NCBI GenBank assembly: GCA_021613335.1
Contig: JAJTWR010000422.1
Span: 1 to 64,000, forward strand
Reading direction: 5' to 3'
From: Whitmania pigra
Lineage: Eukaryota > Annelida > Clitellata > Hirudinida > Haemopidae
Length of the DNA: 64,000 bases
Shown here piece after piece: positions 35,358 to 56,199 of this stretch (its first letter is position 1; the number at the start of each line of letters is the position of its first letter). The notes beneath the pieces were generated by a model. That model was not told where the DNA came from. It did not search any database and saw nothing but the letters and a program-made list of their open reading frames with translations. The position numbers and the translations under genes were made by a program.

Positions 35358-38300
35358 TAGGTCTCAAAAAGCTGTAATTTATTAAAATTGTAATTTGTAG
35401 TAATTCCTCTGATCCACCAATTTAGCAATTTAGCAATTTTTTGTTACGTTAGTCCTACACTCTTCTGTCCTCGTGTTCTTGAGCATTAATGAACTACTTC
35501 ATCATATAATGCTTAGTCTGCCCAAGTAACTATGGAAACGGAAAAACTTGGCAAGAAGGCGCATGAAGTAGTTATGAATAATTAATTAAATGAATCATGA
35601 CGAAGGTGGTCTTCGAATAATTATAATTATTAGACATCGTAGCGAGGTGTGTCGAACAATGCATTTCTGAAGTGGCCGCTAGAGTTAAATTACGCCAGTA
35701 AAAGATTTTCGGCCATTTCTGCAAAATGGTTCTAATTTGCAAGATTGATCTCATTCTGGAGCAATCGAAAGGAGGCGAGAGTGAAATTCGAAGAGTTAGC
35801 ACGTCCCGCGTTATCGAACAGCGGGCTATTAACATTTTTTAGATTTCAATTAAGTGCTTAATGTGCCACGGCAGCTATCGATCAGTCTGTGCACCAGCAG
35901 CAATACTTTTAATGAGGAGCTACGAGGTGTAAATAAAAAGGAGCGTCGGTTTCGAAGAACCTGCCTTTTGTTAATCGCGCGGCTTAAAACATTTCTATTA
36001 AGCCACTATTAACCAGCTCGGGCCAGACGAATGTTCTTGCCTAATTGATCATAAATAACAATTTGCAGTTATTAGCGCTAATGCGCCAAACATCGTCCAA
36101 CGTGGAAGTCGTTTATGACAATTCATCCTGGCGCCTTTTTATTCGCCGCTTCCGTGGACTTGTTTCATATTTTGTTCGTTTCCCGCTCTTTTCATTTTTA
36201 TTATCATCTGGTCGCCGTCTCACGCATTTGGTCTGCTCTGAGATCGTTCACTCATAATTAATAGCTTCAGTACCACCTTTTTGCTTCCACCTTTTTAGGA
36301 ATTTTGTAGTCGACTTGAAACCTTACCAATAAGCACATTGATTATCGTTGTTTATATTTCATTTGTCTTGTGAACATCTCGTGACGGATATTCAGAACGA
36401 AAAGTTCACGAGAACGAGTATAAAAATCACTCCGCGCTAATCGTGCCTTATGAACTTCATTACATCGTTCGAGCAAACATGACGTCACTCAATAAGCGAG
36501 TCACGTGTGCTCACATCGAATCATGTGACGCCGACGTCAAAAGTAATCGTTTCTGTAAATTGTCTCGACTTCCGCCAGGGGTCTTCGTGCGGCAATGCCA
36601 TGTTTCCAATTGATGTAATTGGAGGAGAGCGTGGAGTTGGAAGGAGCGGAATTCGTTGAATGGTGATGGAATGAAGAAGAAGAAGAGAAATGAAGCATTA
36701 TCGGATGAAAACGAAACCAGACGTGCTGGGCTTTCTTGTGTTGCAAAATACATGTTGATTATGCAAAAGGAAATGATCGCGAGGCAAACGCAATTATGTA
36801 AATGGCGGGTAATAACAGACGACCCAGCCCAGCCAATATAAGCGGCCGTCAACGCGTATCGTTCTAAATGAAACGGTCCCAGTGATTTTTCCATTGAAAA
36901 TCAATTCACTTCTGCCTCTTCCACTTGAAGAATTAATGCATTTGTCCGCCGGAGTATTTTAAACTTCATAGTAAAACATGCCGGCAACATACGCATGTGC
37001 AAATTAAGATGAGGAAGTTGTAAATTGTGGGCCATCACAAGATCTCAGTTAATAATTGCAACGGCTCACTGACCCTGGCATTGAGTCCGCGCCATTTATT
37101 AATGCTCGTCCTACCGGGCAGGGCGTATTTTCCAGCCATAATCGCCGGTGGAGTCTGATAGTATAACTCACAATCAACGATTCTATTAGGTTTGTTGGTC
37201 TTTCGACGAACGATTTTATGAGAACTAAACGCCGCCACATTCACACGATATTGCAGTCTATTTTTGTTCAAACTTTTACAGTTTTGTTTGCTTATCTGGC
37301 ACAAAAGACGTCCAAATGACTCGTTCATCTGAATTTGCACTAGACGAATCATGCATCAGTCGGATAGTTCTGTTTATTTAACGTTGATTTTTCAAATCTC
37401 TTGCAGATGATTAAGTCGACAGATAGCAATCAATATTACCTACAACCCACTGGTATATTTATAAACAGGGAGGAACTCATTAAGATGGGGAGGCAAGAAG
37501 AGAAGTGGGTGTGAAAGACTTTTCTCCCACGTCAAAATTTTCATTAATACCCTCTCAGGATTGGTGCCTCCCCCATCCATGTGGCATTCTGAACCTCTGA
37601 ACCCTGACGTCGGAATGAGTTGTCGGGGATTAACTTACGACCGGTGTCAGTTTATTGGGTGCCTTATGAGATGCAGCATAGTCGAAGGATGGATCGAAGG
37701 ATGTGACACACTCACTCATGCGATATTAATTCAGTGTGCAACAACTTGGATCTGTTCGCGCCAAACCACTTATACATGTTTTTTTTAGCAAGTTTTTCAC
37801 GATTAAGAATGAAAATCCGCTAGTTAAACACCGTTTATGCTTTTCCTTCGCTTGGATTTTTTCTCTCTAACAGTCGTGTGAGCCGAGTCGTAAAATAAGG
37901 AAGCTTCGTTAACTCCGCTCGGATCAACGGGACCAGGGATATTAGCGAACAGTTGAAAGAGCTATTAAAGAACTCAAAAGCTTTCAACGTATTATAGGGA
38001 CATGAAACTCCCACTCAAATATGAGCCGCCATCAGCATAAAATTAACTTGACTCGAGCACAACATCGCGCCGTCTGCTCCTCTCATTCTGAGGTCGAAAT
38101 TGTGATTTATAAAGCGATACGAGAATTTAAGATGAATCTAATTCTCCAATAACCTGGAAGATGCTCTGCTTTCGAGTCACTCCTAGGAGTGGAATTCGAC
38201 CATTGAATGTCATGCATAACGCATAAAACGAGTTGAAACGAGGCTCCAGCGAATGTTTTTAATAGGAAAACAAAAACGCACCGACAAAGCACACGTGACA

Positions 38301-39828
38301 AATGTTGGAGTTTTAGAAAGGAATTCTCGCTTTATCGGCGTGTGAAAGGCTTGTGACGTGCGTGAAGATGGGGCACACCAGGAGCAGTGGATTCATGCCT
38401 CGTTAGATCTATCAGGACTTCCGCGGCCCCATAATTGAATTCCTTCAACTCTGTTGAACAACTACTGTATAATCGCAAGACTTTGTGCAACTTCTCCACA
38501 TTCACCCTGCATTCCTCCATCCATTCTCAGTGGAGTTAAAGCTGTCGACTGGGTGGATGGATGCACAGATGAATAGCCAATGATTACTTTTAAAATGTGT
38601 TCATCATTATATTATTATTATTCTGAATATTAATATTAATAGTATTATTATTAAATATCATAACTGTAAATAATTTTCAATCAGAGAAAAAAAAAGTATA
38701 ATAATAAACTTAACTTGAAGTATTATTCACTTCAAACTCACTCAGCTCGAAGAGGTAGCATGATTCCCCCTCTTCGTAACAACGTTTACTTGGTTTTGGA
38801 CGACCTCGGCCGTCAAAAGGTTATTAAATTTATGACTGTCCAAGTGGGATGGTGGACCTAATCAGCTGACTTTGAAAGTTTCGCTCAAGCTAAATGTGCC
38901 GCTCCCTGTTTAGTCGTTTCAGAAGCGAATAAGATCCTAAGAGGCACTTGAATTTATATCCAGGATGTTATTTTCTCCTCTCAGACAGTGAGAACTGTGA
39001 CCGATTAAGTGTGAACGTGTTTTGCTGTTGTGTCTATGTCCATAATATGATGATGTAATACAATGGATTATTTCTTTGCAATTTTACGGCATTGTTTTTT
39101 TAGTTGAAAGCATCTTCAAGAATGTCTGAAGACGAAAAAAGGTTTTTTAAAATCTGAATCTTATCTCATTCGTTTGCAAAACTGGATTTTTAGTCGAAGT
39201 GACTGGATCATCCGACAAACCATTTACAGCCATTTACAACACCGGTAAACATCATCATCATCATAGACACCGCACAGATATCAGTCTTCACAGTCAAGAT
39301 AAAACGATAAGCTTTTTCAACTGCCAATCCTGTCCTGGTAATTGACAGATAAAGCTTTTTTTAAATAAAATTTCCAACAAATTCAAATTATTTTCGATCG
39401 TCATTCGTCTTGAACCCCTAAAAGAATCCATAAAACAAACCTAGGAGTATTTCATTTGTATCCTCCCTCGAGGTCACGTGACAAACGCTTGACCTTTGAA
39501 CTGGCCGTGTTTAGTTCGCCATTTTAACTGTGCTCGTCACGCTCTGTCGACCAAACGTGAAAAGCGAAATTAACTGAGCCATCTTAAATTATGGCGCCTG
39601 CGTTGTTGTCATCCCAGAGATGATTTAAATATCTCCTCGCGGGGAGATGACAAGCTAGAGGGGTATGTCTACATCAAACGCTGCCCCTTTACCTCTGCAT
39701 GACGTCACATCCGGCCCTTAAGACCACGGCTGTATTTATTCGAAACAGAAATCGCCAAGCGTAACCCTATTATGCACAAACAAACATACAAAACCGAGTC
39801 CTTTGAATCTGCTGTGACTACTCTCAGT
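35358..39828. other. Intergenic region between the coiled-coil gene and the homeobox gene
   Basis: No gene I can support. GC content is higher in 35600-38550 than in nearby intergenic DNA and frames are short, so it may be regulatory. It holds a CRE palindrome TGACGTCA at 36480-36487 and 39700-39707, and a GTCACGTGAC palindrome at 39473-39482. The minus frame at 38332-38520 is exon-like in composition but has no partner. Confidence 0.45.
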
Positions 39829-47379
<7,551 letters not shown>

Positions 47380-48532
47380 GACTTCTTTTGCAAAATCCGG
47401 CGAAAAAAAAATTACTTATTTTTAATTATTTACACAGAAATACCGAGGGACAGAGTCGTAGAAATTAATTTAATTAACGGTTGAAACATTCTCAACAATC
47501 CGCTCGGCTCGAACCGCGCACCATACCGTTCCTTCGTGAATCCTCCTTTTAAAGACCGCTAAGCATCCGCGATGTCAGGCTGAGATGCGGTTCTCAGTGC
47601 TGCTAATCAATTCACACTCGTCCCGAACAATTAACTCCCGTTTCCAAGCCGACTCCAGCGGTGATGATGACTATGATGATGGTGGTGTTCGTGCGGATGG
47701 TGGTGGTGGAGGTGGTAGTGTCACGAATGAGGATGTGTTTTCATTTTGCAGCAACAATAACAAAATGGTTGTTTTGTTACAAAACTTGTTTACTTGTTAA
47801 ACTATTTAACTTGTTTGTTAATAATTAGAGGAACTATTATATTTTGAGAATGTTTTACGATACGTACTTCAAATAATAATAATCATCATCATCATCATCG
47901 TTGTTATTATTGTTATTATTATTATTATTATTATTTTAGCTATTTTAGTTACTATTATTAGAGCAATAATCGCAGTGGTTATAAAACGAAGTGAGAGCAA
48001 AAGATTAGAAATCATAAAGTCATTAACTCCTGCCGTGAATTTCCGTCTAAACTCCGCAAAAATTCATCAATTAATCCAACCACCAATCACAAACGTAGTA
48101 ATTGGGGTTCATCGATAAACCCGACGCTGATTGGACGATAAGAAGGGGTCGTGATTGTTTCCATGGAAACGAAGACGAGTGAGAAGCTGAGTGGATGCTG
48201 ATGCGATTCATTCGCTGCTGACGTCAAGACAAGCGCTTGTTCTTACGAGTCTCTTAATCGCTTGTATGACTGCTGTGGTCAGCCGAGATAACAGGTGACA
48301 CGTTTGGTGCTCAAGATATCTCCGCTCAAGATGATCGACGATGGTGATCGTGATGATGATGATGATTATGATGATCTCAGTGTTTAATGACGATAATGGA
48401 GAGATCTAGATTGATAACTTTTGAAAATTGAGTATTATTTTTTTATATAAGTTGTTAATTAAAAATTGTGGAATCAAATAATTACAATTTAGTCATAGAG
48501 ATAATTGTCATCATCGTCGTCATCATCATTAA

Positions 48533-48564
<32 letters not shown>

Positions 48565-50353
48565 CCACCACCTCGACTCACACCTCTTCGTTGAAACACT
48601 CCGACAAATAGAGCAACAATTACTTTAAAAAAAACCTCGCGATGTGCAAAAGTGGAGAGATAGATCCGAGAGTGTTGAGTAGGAAGAGGAGGAGTCACGT
48701 CCTAAACGCTTGTTCTGATTGGTCGGTATGCAAATGAGCTTTTAAGCAATGAGCTTTCACCGTCGTGCAACATGGAAGGATGAGCAGAATCGTCGTAGTC
48801 CTCCTCCTCCTCCTCATCGTCATCATCATCATCATCATTCCATCGGCGGCGTCGTCGTCGTCATTTTCTGCCCTGAGAGCTCCTTATTGATAGCGGTCAC
48901 TTGAATTGTTATCACTCTCCATAAGAAGCAGAAACACTTAACTGGAATCACGACTTTCTACATGGAAAGCCGATGATTGGTGGATGGTGGTGGTGATGAC
49001 GATGTTGTTAAAAATTGGTGGCCTGGTTCACCATGGTGTAACCGCATGGGCTCGAGGTCGGGGGAAGAAAAACTGGATTGAAAAGTTGATGGGTGGAGTT
49101 CGCCAGAGTTACTGACATTCCAAGCCTTCAGAGTATTCAACTTTCTTTTGGATTCATGGGAAAGTGATTGATAATGATAACGATGACGTCGACGATGACG
49201 ACGACGACGATGACGATGATAATGATGACGACGGTGATGATAGACATGGAGGGTTGAGCTGAGTATTTATTAGTTTGTCTCTGGTTTCCATGACAGCGGG
49301 CGGACATCTTGAATCGTACAAACAGGAAGTCACAAGATGGCGATGAATTTTATTAGCTCTGCTTCATGACGTTTCCTGCCGACCTCTCGGTCCCGTTTAT
49401 TTGGAGTTGATGATGGTGCTGATGATGATGGTGGTGATGATGTTAAGAGCGTAATATCTCTTCTAATGGGTCATTAATGTCATCAACGGACAACAAATCA
49501 TTGTCGCCACAAACGCACGTCAAAAAAATCACCGAGCGAGGGCGGGCGATGATGACGATGTTTATAAACATTCATTGCCAACAATCAAGTCACGTGACTG
49601 CGACTGGTTTGGAAATCCCCAACTATCAAACATCGTCACGTAGTTTCTTTTGTGACTTCAACACTCAGTGAAGGATCCTTAAACATTGGCAACCATCCAA
49701 GCATGTTTGACTCCTACGATGTCTCATTCACAAAAAGTTGCAAAAGTCGAATGGATTTAAAATGCAAATGGTGTCGAATGTTACTTTCAAATAAATATCA
49801 CTTTTTAATGAATAATTGGATGAATTTCTTACATTAAATTAATTTACTTTTATTAAATTGTCGTTAAAATTCATTAGTTAATTATCTTCATGATTGATAA
49901 ATAATCATTAAATGTTAGACCTCCCACGAGATAGCAGGAATATAAAGACAAAGTGATTTATCCAGACGAACAGCTTGAACAAGAGGAAACTATAAAGCAC
50001 CCATTGGTCCATTGTTTGAAAGTCTGAGAATTGGATACTCGATACCTGATTGAGTATAATTGGGACAAGTTTCTTTCAAGTTTTGATTGTAAGGGTCAGT
50101 TGTTGGAAAGGTGGGAGGAGCCATGATAGGTGCCGTACTCAAATGTGCCATACTCATCTTACCAATTAACCCATCCTAATCAGTCAGGTTTAAAGTATAT
50201 AAATTAGAAATTGAAATCATGAGGTTAAGTTTGAAAATACACTCGTCTAACTTGGCAAATGTTCACAGACAATTGTTCCAAGAGATTTATCCGAAACATT
50301 ACGACTTTTATTCACAAGCCTTGTTACGTTGTTATCTTTTTCACCAGTTATTT
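47380..50353. other. 5' flank of the homeobox gene with (CAT)n clusters
   Basis: No supported gene. It is unusually dense in ATC/GAT trinucleotide runs (about 47884-47900, 48348-48372, 48511-48565, 48797-48837, 49175-49240, 49410-49442) and in E-box-like sites, including the 12-base palindrome AGTCACGTGACT at 49588-49599. It probably holds promoter and enhancer sequence. Confidence 0.45.
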
Positions 50354-50952
50354 ATCCATCCATCCATCCATCCATCCATCCATCCATCCATCCATCCATC
50401 ATCCATCCATCCATCCATCCATCATCCATCCATCCATCCATCCATCCATCCATCCATCCACCATCCATCCATCCATCCATCCATCCATCCATCCATCCAT
50501 CCATCCATCCATCCATCCATCCATCCATCCATCCATCCATCCATCCATCCATCCATCCATCCATCCATCCATCCATCCATCCATCCATCCACATCCATCC
50601 ATCCATCCATCCATCCATCCATCCATCCATCCATCCATCCATCCATCCATCATCCATCCATCCATCCATCCATCCATCCATCCATCCATCCATCCATCCA
50701 TCCATCCATCATCCATCCATCCATCCATCCATCCATCCATCCATCCATCCATCCATCATCCATCCATCCATCCATCCATCCATCCATCCATCCATACATC
50801 CATCCATCCATCCATCCATCCATCCATCCATCCATCCATCCATCCATCCATCCATCCATCCATCCATCCATCCATCCATCCATCCATCCATCCATCCATT
50901 CATCCGTCCGTCCATCCATCCGTCCATCCATCCATCCGTCCGTCCATCCATC
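50354..50952. repeat. (CATC)n tetranucleotide array
   Basis: About 600 bases of CCAT units, interrupted at irregular intervals by 3-base units (ATCATCC near 50400, 50421, 50649, 50708, 50757) and by single substitutions, with CCGT variants at the right end. All frames encode only low-complexity peptides. Confidence 0.98.
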
Positions 50953-53260
50953 CTGCCAACTCTGAAATGTGATTGTAAGTTCATAATTATTGTAGGAGGC
51001 AATCGTACGCCTCAACGTGTTTAATTTGATAAGATTTCAGACGATGAAGTGTCACCTGTGAAATAATAAGCACATTCATCACCGCGGTTTGACTTGTGAT
51101 AATATTTTCAAGCTAAATTATCAACAACTACCTGGTTCGTATGGTAATGACCAGAGATCAACCTGATATTTCGTTGCTAAGGGTTGGACTACTTAATAAT
51201 TAATTTATTTTACGTTAATTAATTTAAGTATGCTGACTTTTTGAATATCACTGTAATTGCATGTTGTGAATTTAGAAGTATTATGATGTGTAAGGTGAAT
51301 TTATGAATTTAAAATTATTTCAATCAACCGCATCATTGACTAAATATCGATGGTTCGCGATAACTGGTATGGATAAATAGCACTCAAAACATCATCATCA
51401 TCATCATCATCATCATCATTATCCAACCATTTGTGCGTAATATTTCAAATAAACAATTGCAATTGACAAATTCCGTCACAGTTACGAAACAAAACTCAAC
51501 CAGCACACGAGAAATAAACAAAGTCAAAAACATGAGCAGAGAAAATCATTGCCTGGAATTTGCCAGGAGAGCTTGTTATCTCAAGTAATCGGAGGCCAGA
51601 AAAATTAATGAAGGAACATCTTTAATGAGGTGTCAAAGATGGCAACATGTGTTGTATTTCTCATGGAGAGGAATTGCGTAAGAGGGCGCTTATGATTTTC
51701 CATTGCCTTGCATTGCCTTGCCGATCCATCCGCATCGGATGTATTATATCTGCTTCATCGGTAAATTATCGGTAATCCATACCAGTGCAGTCTTGTAACT
51801 CCAAGAATGTAGTCATTGAACTGTGTTTAAACAAGCACTATCTAGTAGAATTTTTAAGGATTTAACATTCAACAACATTCAACAACATTCAAAACCTCGT
51901 TGTCGGTATTTCCCGCTCCTTCTCGGCTACAGGAAGGGTGTTAATGGATTTGTTCTCTCACGGGCTTTATTGAGATGCGTAGTGACACATTGGTAAACAA
52001 ATAGAGAATCAATTAGGAGCCGTTCCAATCGTCTGCTGTCTTTCCGCCCGAAATCTCCGCGGAGATAACCCGCGAATATCGGGTTTCATCGGTGAGGTTC
52101 GTTGCAGATTGTCAGCTGTTATCATTTGGGCGTATCTTTTGTCTCGAGGGAATTGGATGATTTTAATGAGAAATTATATAATTATCGGATTCTTTCATCA
52201 CTCCATCTCTCCATCCTGGAGGAAGTGATTACCCTTTGCTGAGATGTGAAGGCGAGTCTAATGAGGAAGATAAGGATCGCGATCATCTCTGACGTAACAT
52301 TGCACTCTTAGGAATGGAATTAATCACCTGATGTTGATACTTATGATGTTCATAACAAGGGAATCATTAAAACAGGTTGATTTGCGAACGGTTAAGTTGA
52401 AGTTCAGCGGTTAATTTATTAATATTACCATCATTTCAGATCAAAATACTCGATATTTGTTGATCATATTAAAATGAACGATAAACTCGCTTATAATGAT
52501 ATTAACCTATGCGATTAGAGACAGGTGCTTGGTAAGATTTTCGTTCCTAGCAACTAATTCCGTAGGCAAGGAAAATGATGAGGCAAGAAAGAGGTGTTTT
52601 CGGTTCACTCGCGACGGGTTACCAAAAGAATGTGGCCATATCTAATTAAGGCAACTGCGCATCAATATCATCTCTATAATGAGAAAGATTTAACGCAAGA
52701 TGTAATGCTCATTTTAAACACGTGTGCTTCCATCCTCTGATCTCCTATCGTTCTATCAGACCTCGCTGCTGGAAATGCATCCACTCGGCAGTTCGAAGTC
52801 ATTAGGAATCTTTTCTACCATCTCCATTCATCCATCCATCCATTCTTCCGCTCGTCTATCCATCCTTCCTTTCAGCCGTCCTTCCATCCACCTTTCTATC
52901 GACTCATTCGTACGTCCATCCTTCCATTCAAACGCGCCAATCTGCCCATCCCTTGTTATGTTATTGTATCTATTTATATCTCAAACGTGAAGCCGGATAA
53001 AACAAGGCCGGTATGTTGACGACCGCCCAATAGAGAAGAATTAAACGAATTAAAGCGACTGTCTCTCGAATCTGTGGAAGCAGAGGAGATTTAATGGCCG
53101 AAGAAAAAGAGGAAATAAAAGGAAGTATTGGATAGATTTGGACCCCGACTAAACTGCCTAACGACATGGCATAAATAAAAGTCTTATTGCTTCCTGCGGT
53201 CGTAAATTAGTCATTAACTCATCGCCAAGTCTATGCACGCTCCTCACGCTCCACCGGGCA
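50953..53260. other. Intergenic, AT-rich
   Basis: A short (CAT)n run at 51392-51418 and decayed CATCC/CTTCC units at 52800-52930. No coding frame I can support. Confidence 0.45.
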
Positions 53261-53266
53261 ACATAC

Positions 53267-53417
53267 CAGCAGCCGTGGTGGCATTAAAGACATTCGTCTG
53301 TATCGCTCCACCATCCATCGTCCGTCTCGCCACGGACGCTTTCCACTCGTCCTCACCGAGTTCGATTCCTAACTCTGCCTCACTCGAAGTCTCCCTCGAC
53401 TCCGTTCGAGAGTAATG
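53267..53417 (-). other. Orphan exon-like segment
   Basis: Minus-strand frame of 50 codons bounded by an acceptor-like CCAG before 53417 and a consensus donor GCTGCTG|GTATGT at 53267. Composition is protein-like (SSEAELGIELGEDEW ... NATTAA) in an AT-rich neighbourhood. No family recognised and no neighbouring exon found in phase. Confidence 0.25.
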
Positions 53418-54066
53418 CTGGCAATTCATTTACCGACAGACGGATTTGCACGATCGGATGTTTCATTCTTGTTCTGTTCTTTCCGATCCTGCACGCTTCG
53501 AATCCTCGCCTGGATCCATTGACGTGGAAGGACTTGATGAGATTTGGCAATGTTATGGATGGGCGTGTGGAAAGTTATTGCAGTCTCCTAAGCGTCCAAG
53601 ACAAATGGGACTGACCACGAGTCTTGCAATTATTTCTTCACGCTTATGTTCGGCCAAGTGGTTTTGGTTCTTTGTTACAATTAATGACTGGATACTCAGA
53701 GACATCTTTTCCGTATTTGCTGCGATTTTTGTTTGTTTTTTTTTAATTTATTTTTTTTTTGGCGGATCCAGGCTTAGATTTATAGTCTACGATTGCGGAA
53801 ATTCAAATTATTGAAATTGTTAAATAAATTAGAGGTAAGACCGCTTGTAATTGTTGGGTTACTTGGAAATTTAAGATAACCTTGTGTTGAAAGTAGTTAA
53901 GTTTTCTCATGATAGTGATTATCACTACTATATACTACATTATACTATCAGTTATTAGAAAATGTTCTAGGATACCCGCCAAATTCGTCACGGTGTGCCA
54001 CGCTCACCCGACAAAAACCATGTTTATAGCACCGGCCATACAGAGTAAGCATAAATAATTCTGGAT

Positions 54067-54253
54067 TTAAACGCTGAATAAATTGTCTTCGGATCGAGAG
54101 ACGCGTTTAAGAAATGAGCGATAATCCCGGATTCTCTTTAATTCTTCCGCTGGAATCACCGGACCGTGATGCGTTGACGATCGAACTGTGGACAAATATG
54201 CTGCTCTGACACCCGCTCCTAGATCGTGCACCATAAAGCGGACAAACACGTCA
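54067..54253 (-). other. Orphan terminal-exon-like segment
   Basis: Minus-strand open frame after the acceptor TTGTATTTCAG, reading DVFVRFMVHDLGAGVRAAYL ... RDYRSFLKRVSRSEDNLFSV to a stop at 54067. It has balanced codon and residue use and higher GC than its surroundings. It would be a last coding exon; upstream exons were not found. Family not recognised. Confidence 0.35.
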
Positions 54254-54788
54254 CTGAAATACAAACTTTAAACTGATTCTTTTGAGTCTTCAAGTGTTAT
54301 ATATATTCAAAGAAATAAAACACTAGTTTTGAGTGATTAGCATTCGTTTTCAAAATAAGATCAAAGTGAGACAAAAAAATCTAATAGTTTGTTTTTGCGC
54401 AGAACGGACTTTCATCATTTTAGAGTTAAAATCTAAAATCTAGAATATAGTAGTCAAAAAGAGAATTATTCACAGAGTTGAAAAGGCAAATTAATTTTAA
54501 GTTTTAAATTGAATTTTCCAAGAAATAATAAACACCACGAAAAATATTCCAAGAACAAACAGCGACCGGAAGTGTCAAGAACAATCTCAGAATTCTTCCT
54601 GCAATCAATCCAGGCGACAGTCATCCGGGCAAGTGAAGTCATTTTAAAATCGACGAGAAGTACGTCACGTGATTTGAAGAGACTTCACGGTTCAGTGATC
54701 TTCTCCGGGCTTGTTCGCAATCCGGAGAACGGAAGGACTTTAAATTGAGTGGTCCAAGTTTCAGTCGTCAACTCTCTCTACCCACCAA

Positions 54789-54799
54789 CCCCCCCCCCC
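54789..54799. repeat. Poly-C tract
   Basis: Run of 11 C between CCCACCAA and ACCCACGG. Confidence 0.9.
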
Positions 54800-55216
54800 A
54801 CCCACGGCTTTCTTCAACAGTCCCTCATGTTGTGAGGAATAACTGCTAATGTTAGTTGATATCCTATCATCATTCTCATTATCATTGCAATCATCGTCAC
54901 CTAAAAAAGAACTCGCCAACAGCAACATCATCACTGTATAGTTGATCAAACCAACTTCCCTATTATCGACATCCATGCCTCCCTCGCAACGATTTGTTTA
55001 AGCGCCCCACAAATTCAAACACACGTAATGAATGAGTCATTTGGGCTGGATGCGTAGTCATAGCAACTGTCGGATCAAAGATGGTGGCCGAGTGAAACCT
55101 GTACGCAATGACGTCATTTCCAGCGATGCGTCACGTGACGTGCCAAACAAACGGCTGTGACGCTGCTGATGAACTCAGAAGCATTGATAATAATCTGTGA
55201 ATCTTTGAATACTTAT

Positions 55217-55268
55217 AAGTCCAAATCATCTAAGTTATGCAATGGACTTTCACCAAATAAATAAATGT
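55217..55268 (+). repeat. LINE/SINE-like 3' tail, copy e
   Basis: AGTCCAAATCATCTAAG, then TTATGCAATGGAC and CACCAAATAAATAAATG. Same family as the four copies in 8265-11272, 45 kb away. Confidence 0.55.
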
Positions 55269-56199
55269 CTCACAACTTCAACATCAGAAATGAAGCAAAA
55301 AAGAGAATAAACAAATATTTAGCGCGATAATATTTAGTTGTTATATTTCCATAAGCAAAAAATCGCCCTTGAGCCGCTCGGAAAAACCCAGCCAAAGAAC
55401 TGTAAAAACGTAAACAAAAAAGCCGCGACCTTGAAGAGAATCTGATGAAATCGCTAAAATAAATATCATTAAATTAAAATGAACGATGACATTATTTCGA
55501 ACGATAAATTAAATGACTCGTGTTTTTCCTGGAAGCAAATCACGCATGGCACAAGCAGACGTCCGATCGAGTCACGGATCTCTCTTTGAAGGGACATGAG
55601 AGCTCATTTATGCGCCTAATTACAGAATATAATTGCTACGATTCATCTCGGTCTTTTGTTTCCATCGCTCAACCATTCCGATGCTCCCAGCACGATTTCC
55701 AGCTCTTTCCAGATGCTTTTAAACGCGACGAGTATCCCTGTCGGCTTTGTGGGAACTTTAGAGAATTGCCATCTTGACAATGCCATGTTGTTCCATACAA
55801 ATTTATCCTTATTAATGTTTATGCGTTGCAACAGCTTCCTAGTGATTTTAGCAATTACGAATTATAAACTCACATCATCAGATATTGTTAATATTCATAT
55901 TATGCAAATTTCAGTAAATTACACCAGCAACAGTGCATCTACAAAGTGGACTTTTAATACAAAACTGAAGTAGTAGAAATGATGTACAATTGCCATTGAA
56001 GGCAAGATATTGTAAGAGGTGCTGCCACATAGCGATACTTCTCAATAATAGAAAGGTGATGGAACAAGAAATGAAGAATATTATAAAAATACTAGCTGTA
56101 CCCACCAGGCGTTGCTGTGGTTCAGTTTGGTTCAATGGAATGGAAAGAAAAGAGAAATGGCAATTTCAAATATGTTTAATTAATTGCCTCCCTTTTCTT

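Noticed and set aside
37035..37352. Overlapping minus-strand frames of 105 and 63 codons
   Set aside because: No family likeness, no splice support, and two frames competing over the same DNA.
50219..51024. Six long frames of His-Pro-Ser-Ile or Met-Asp-Gly-Trp repeats
   Set aside because: Translations of the CATC array on both strands; phase changes at each 3-base interruption.
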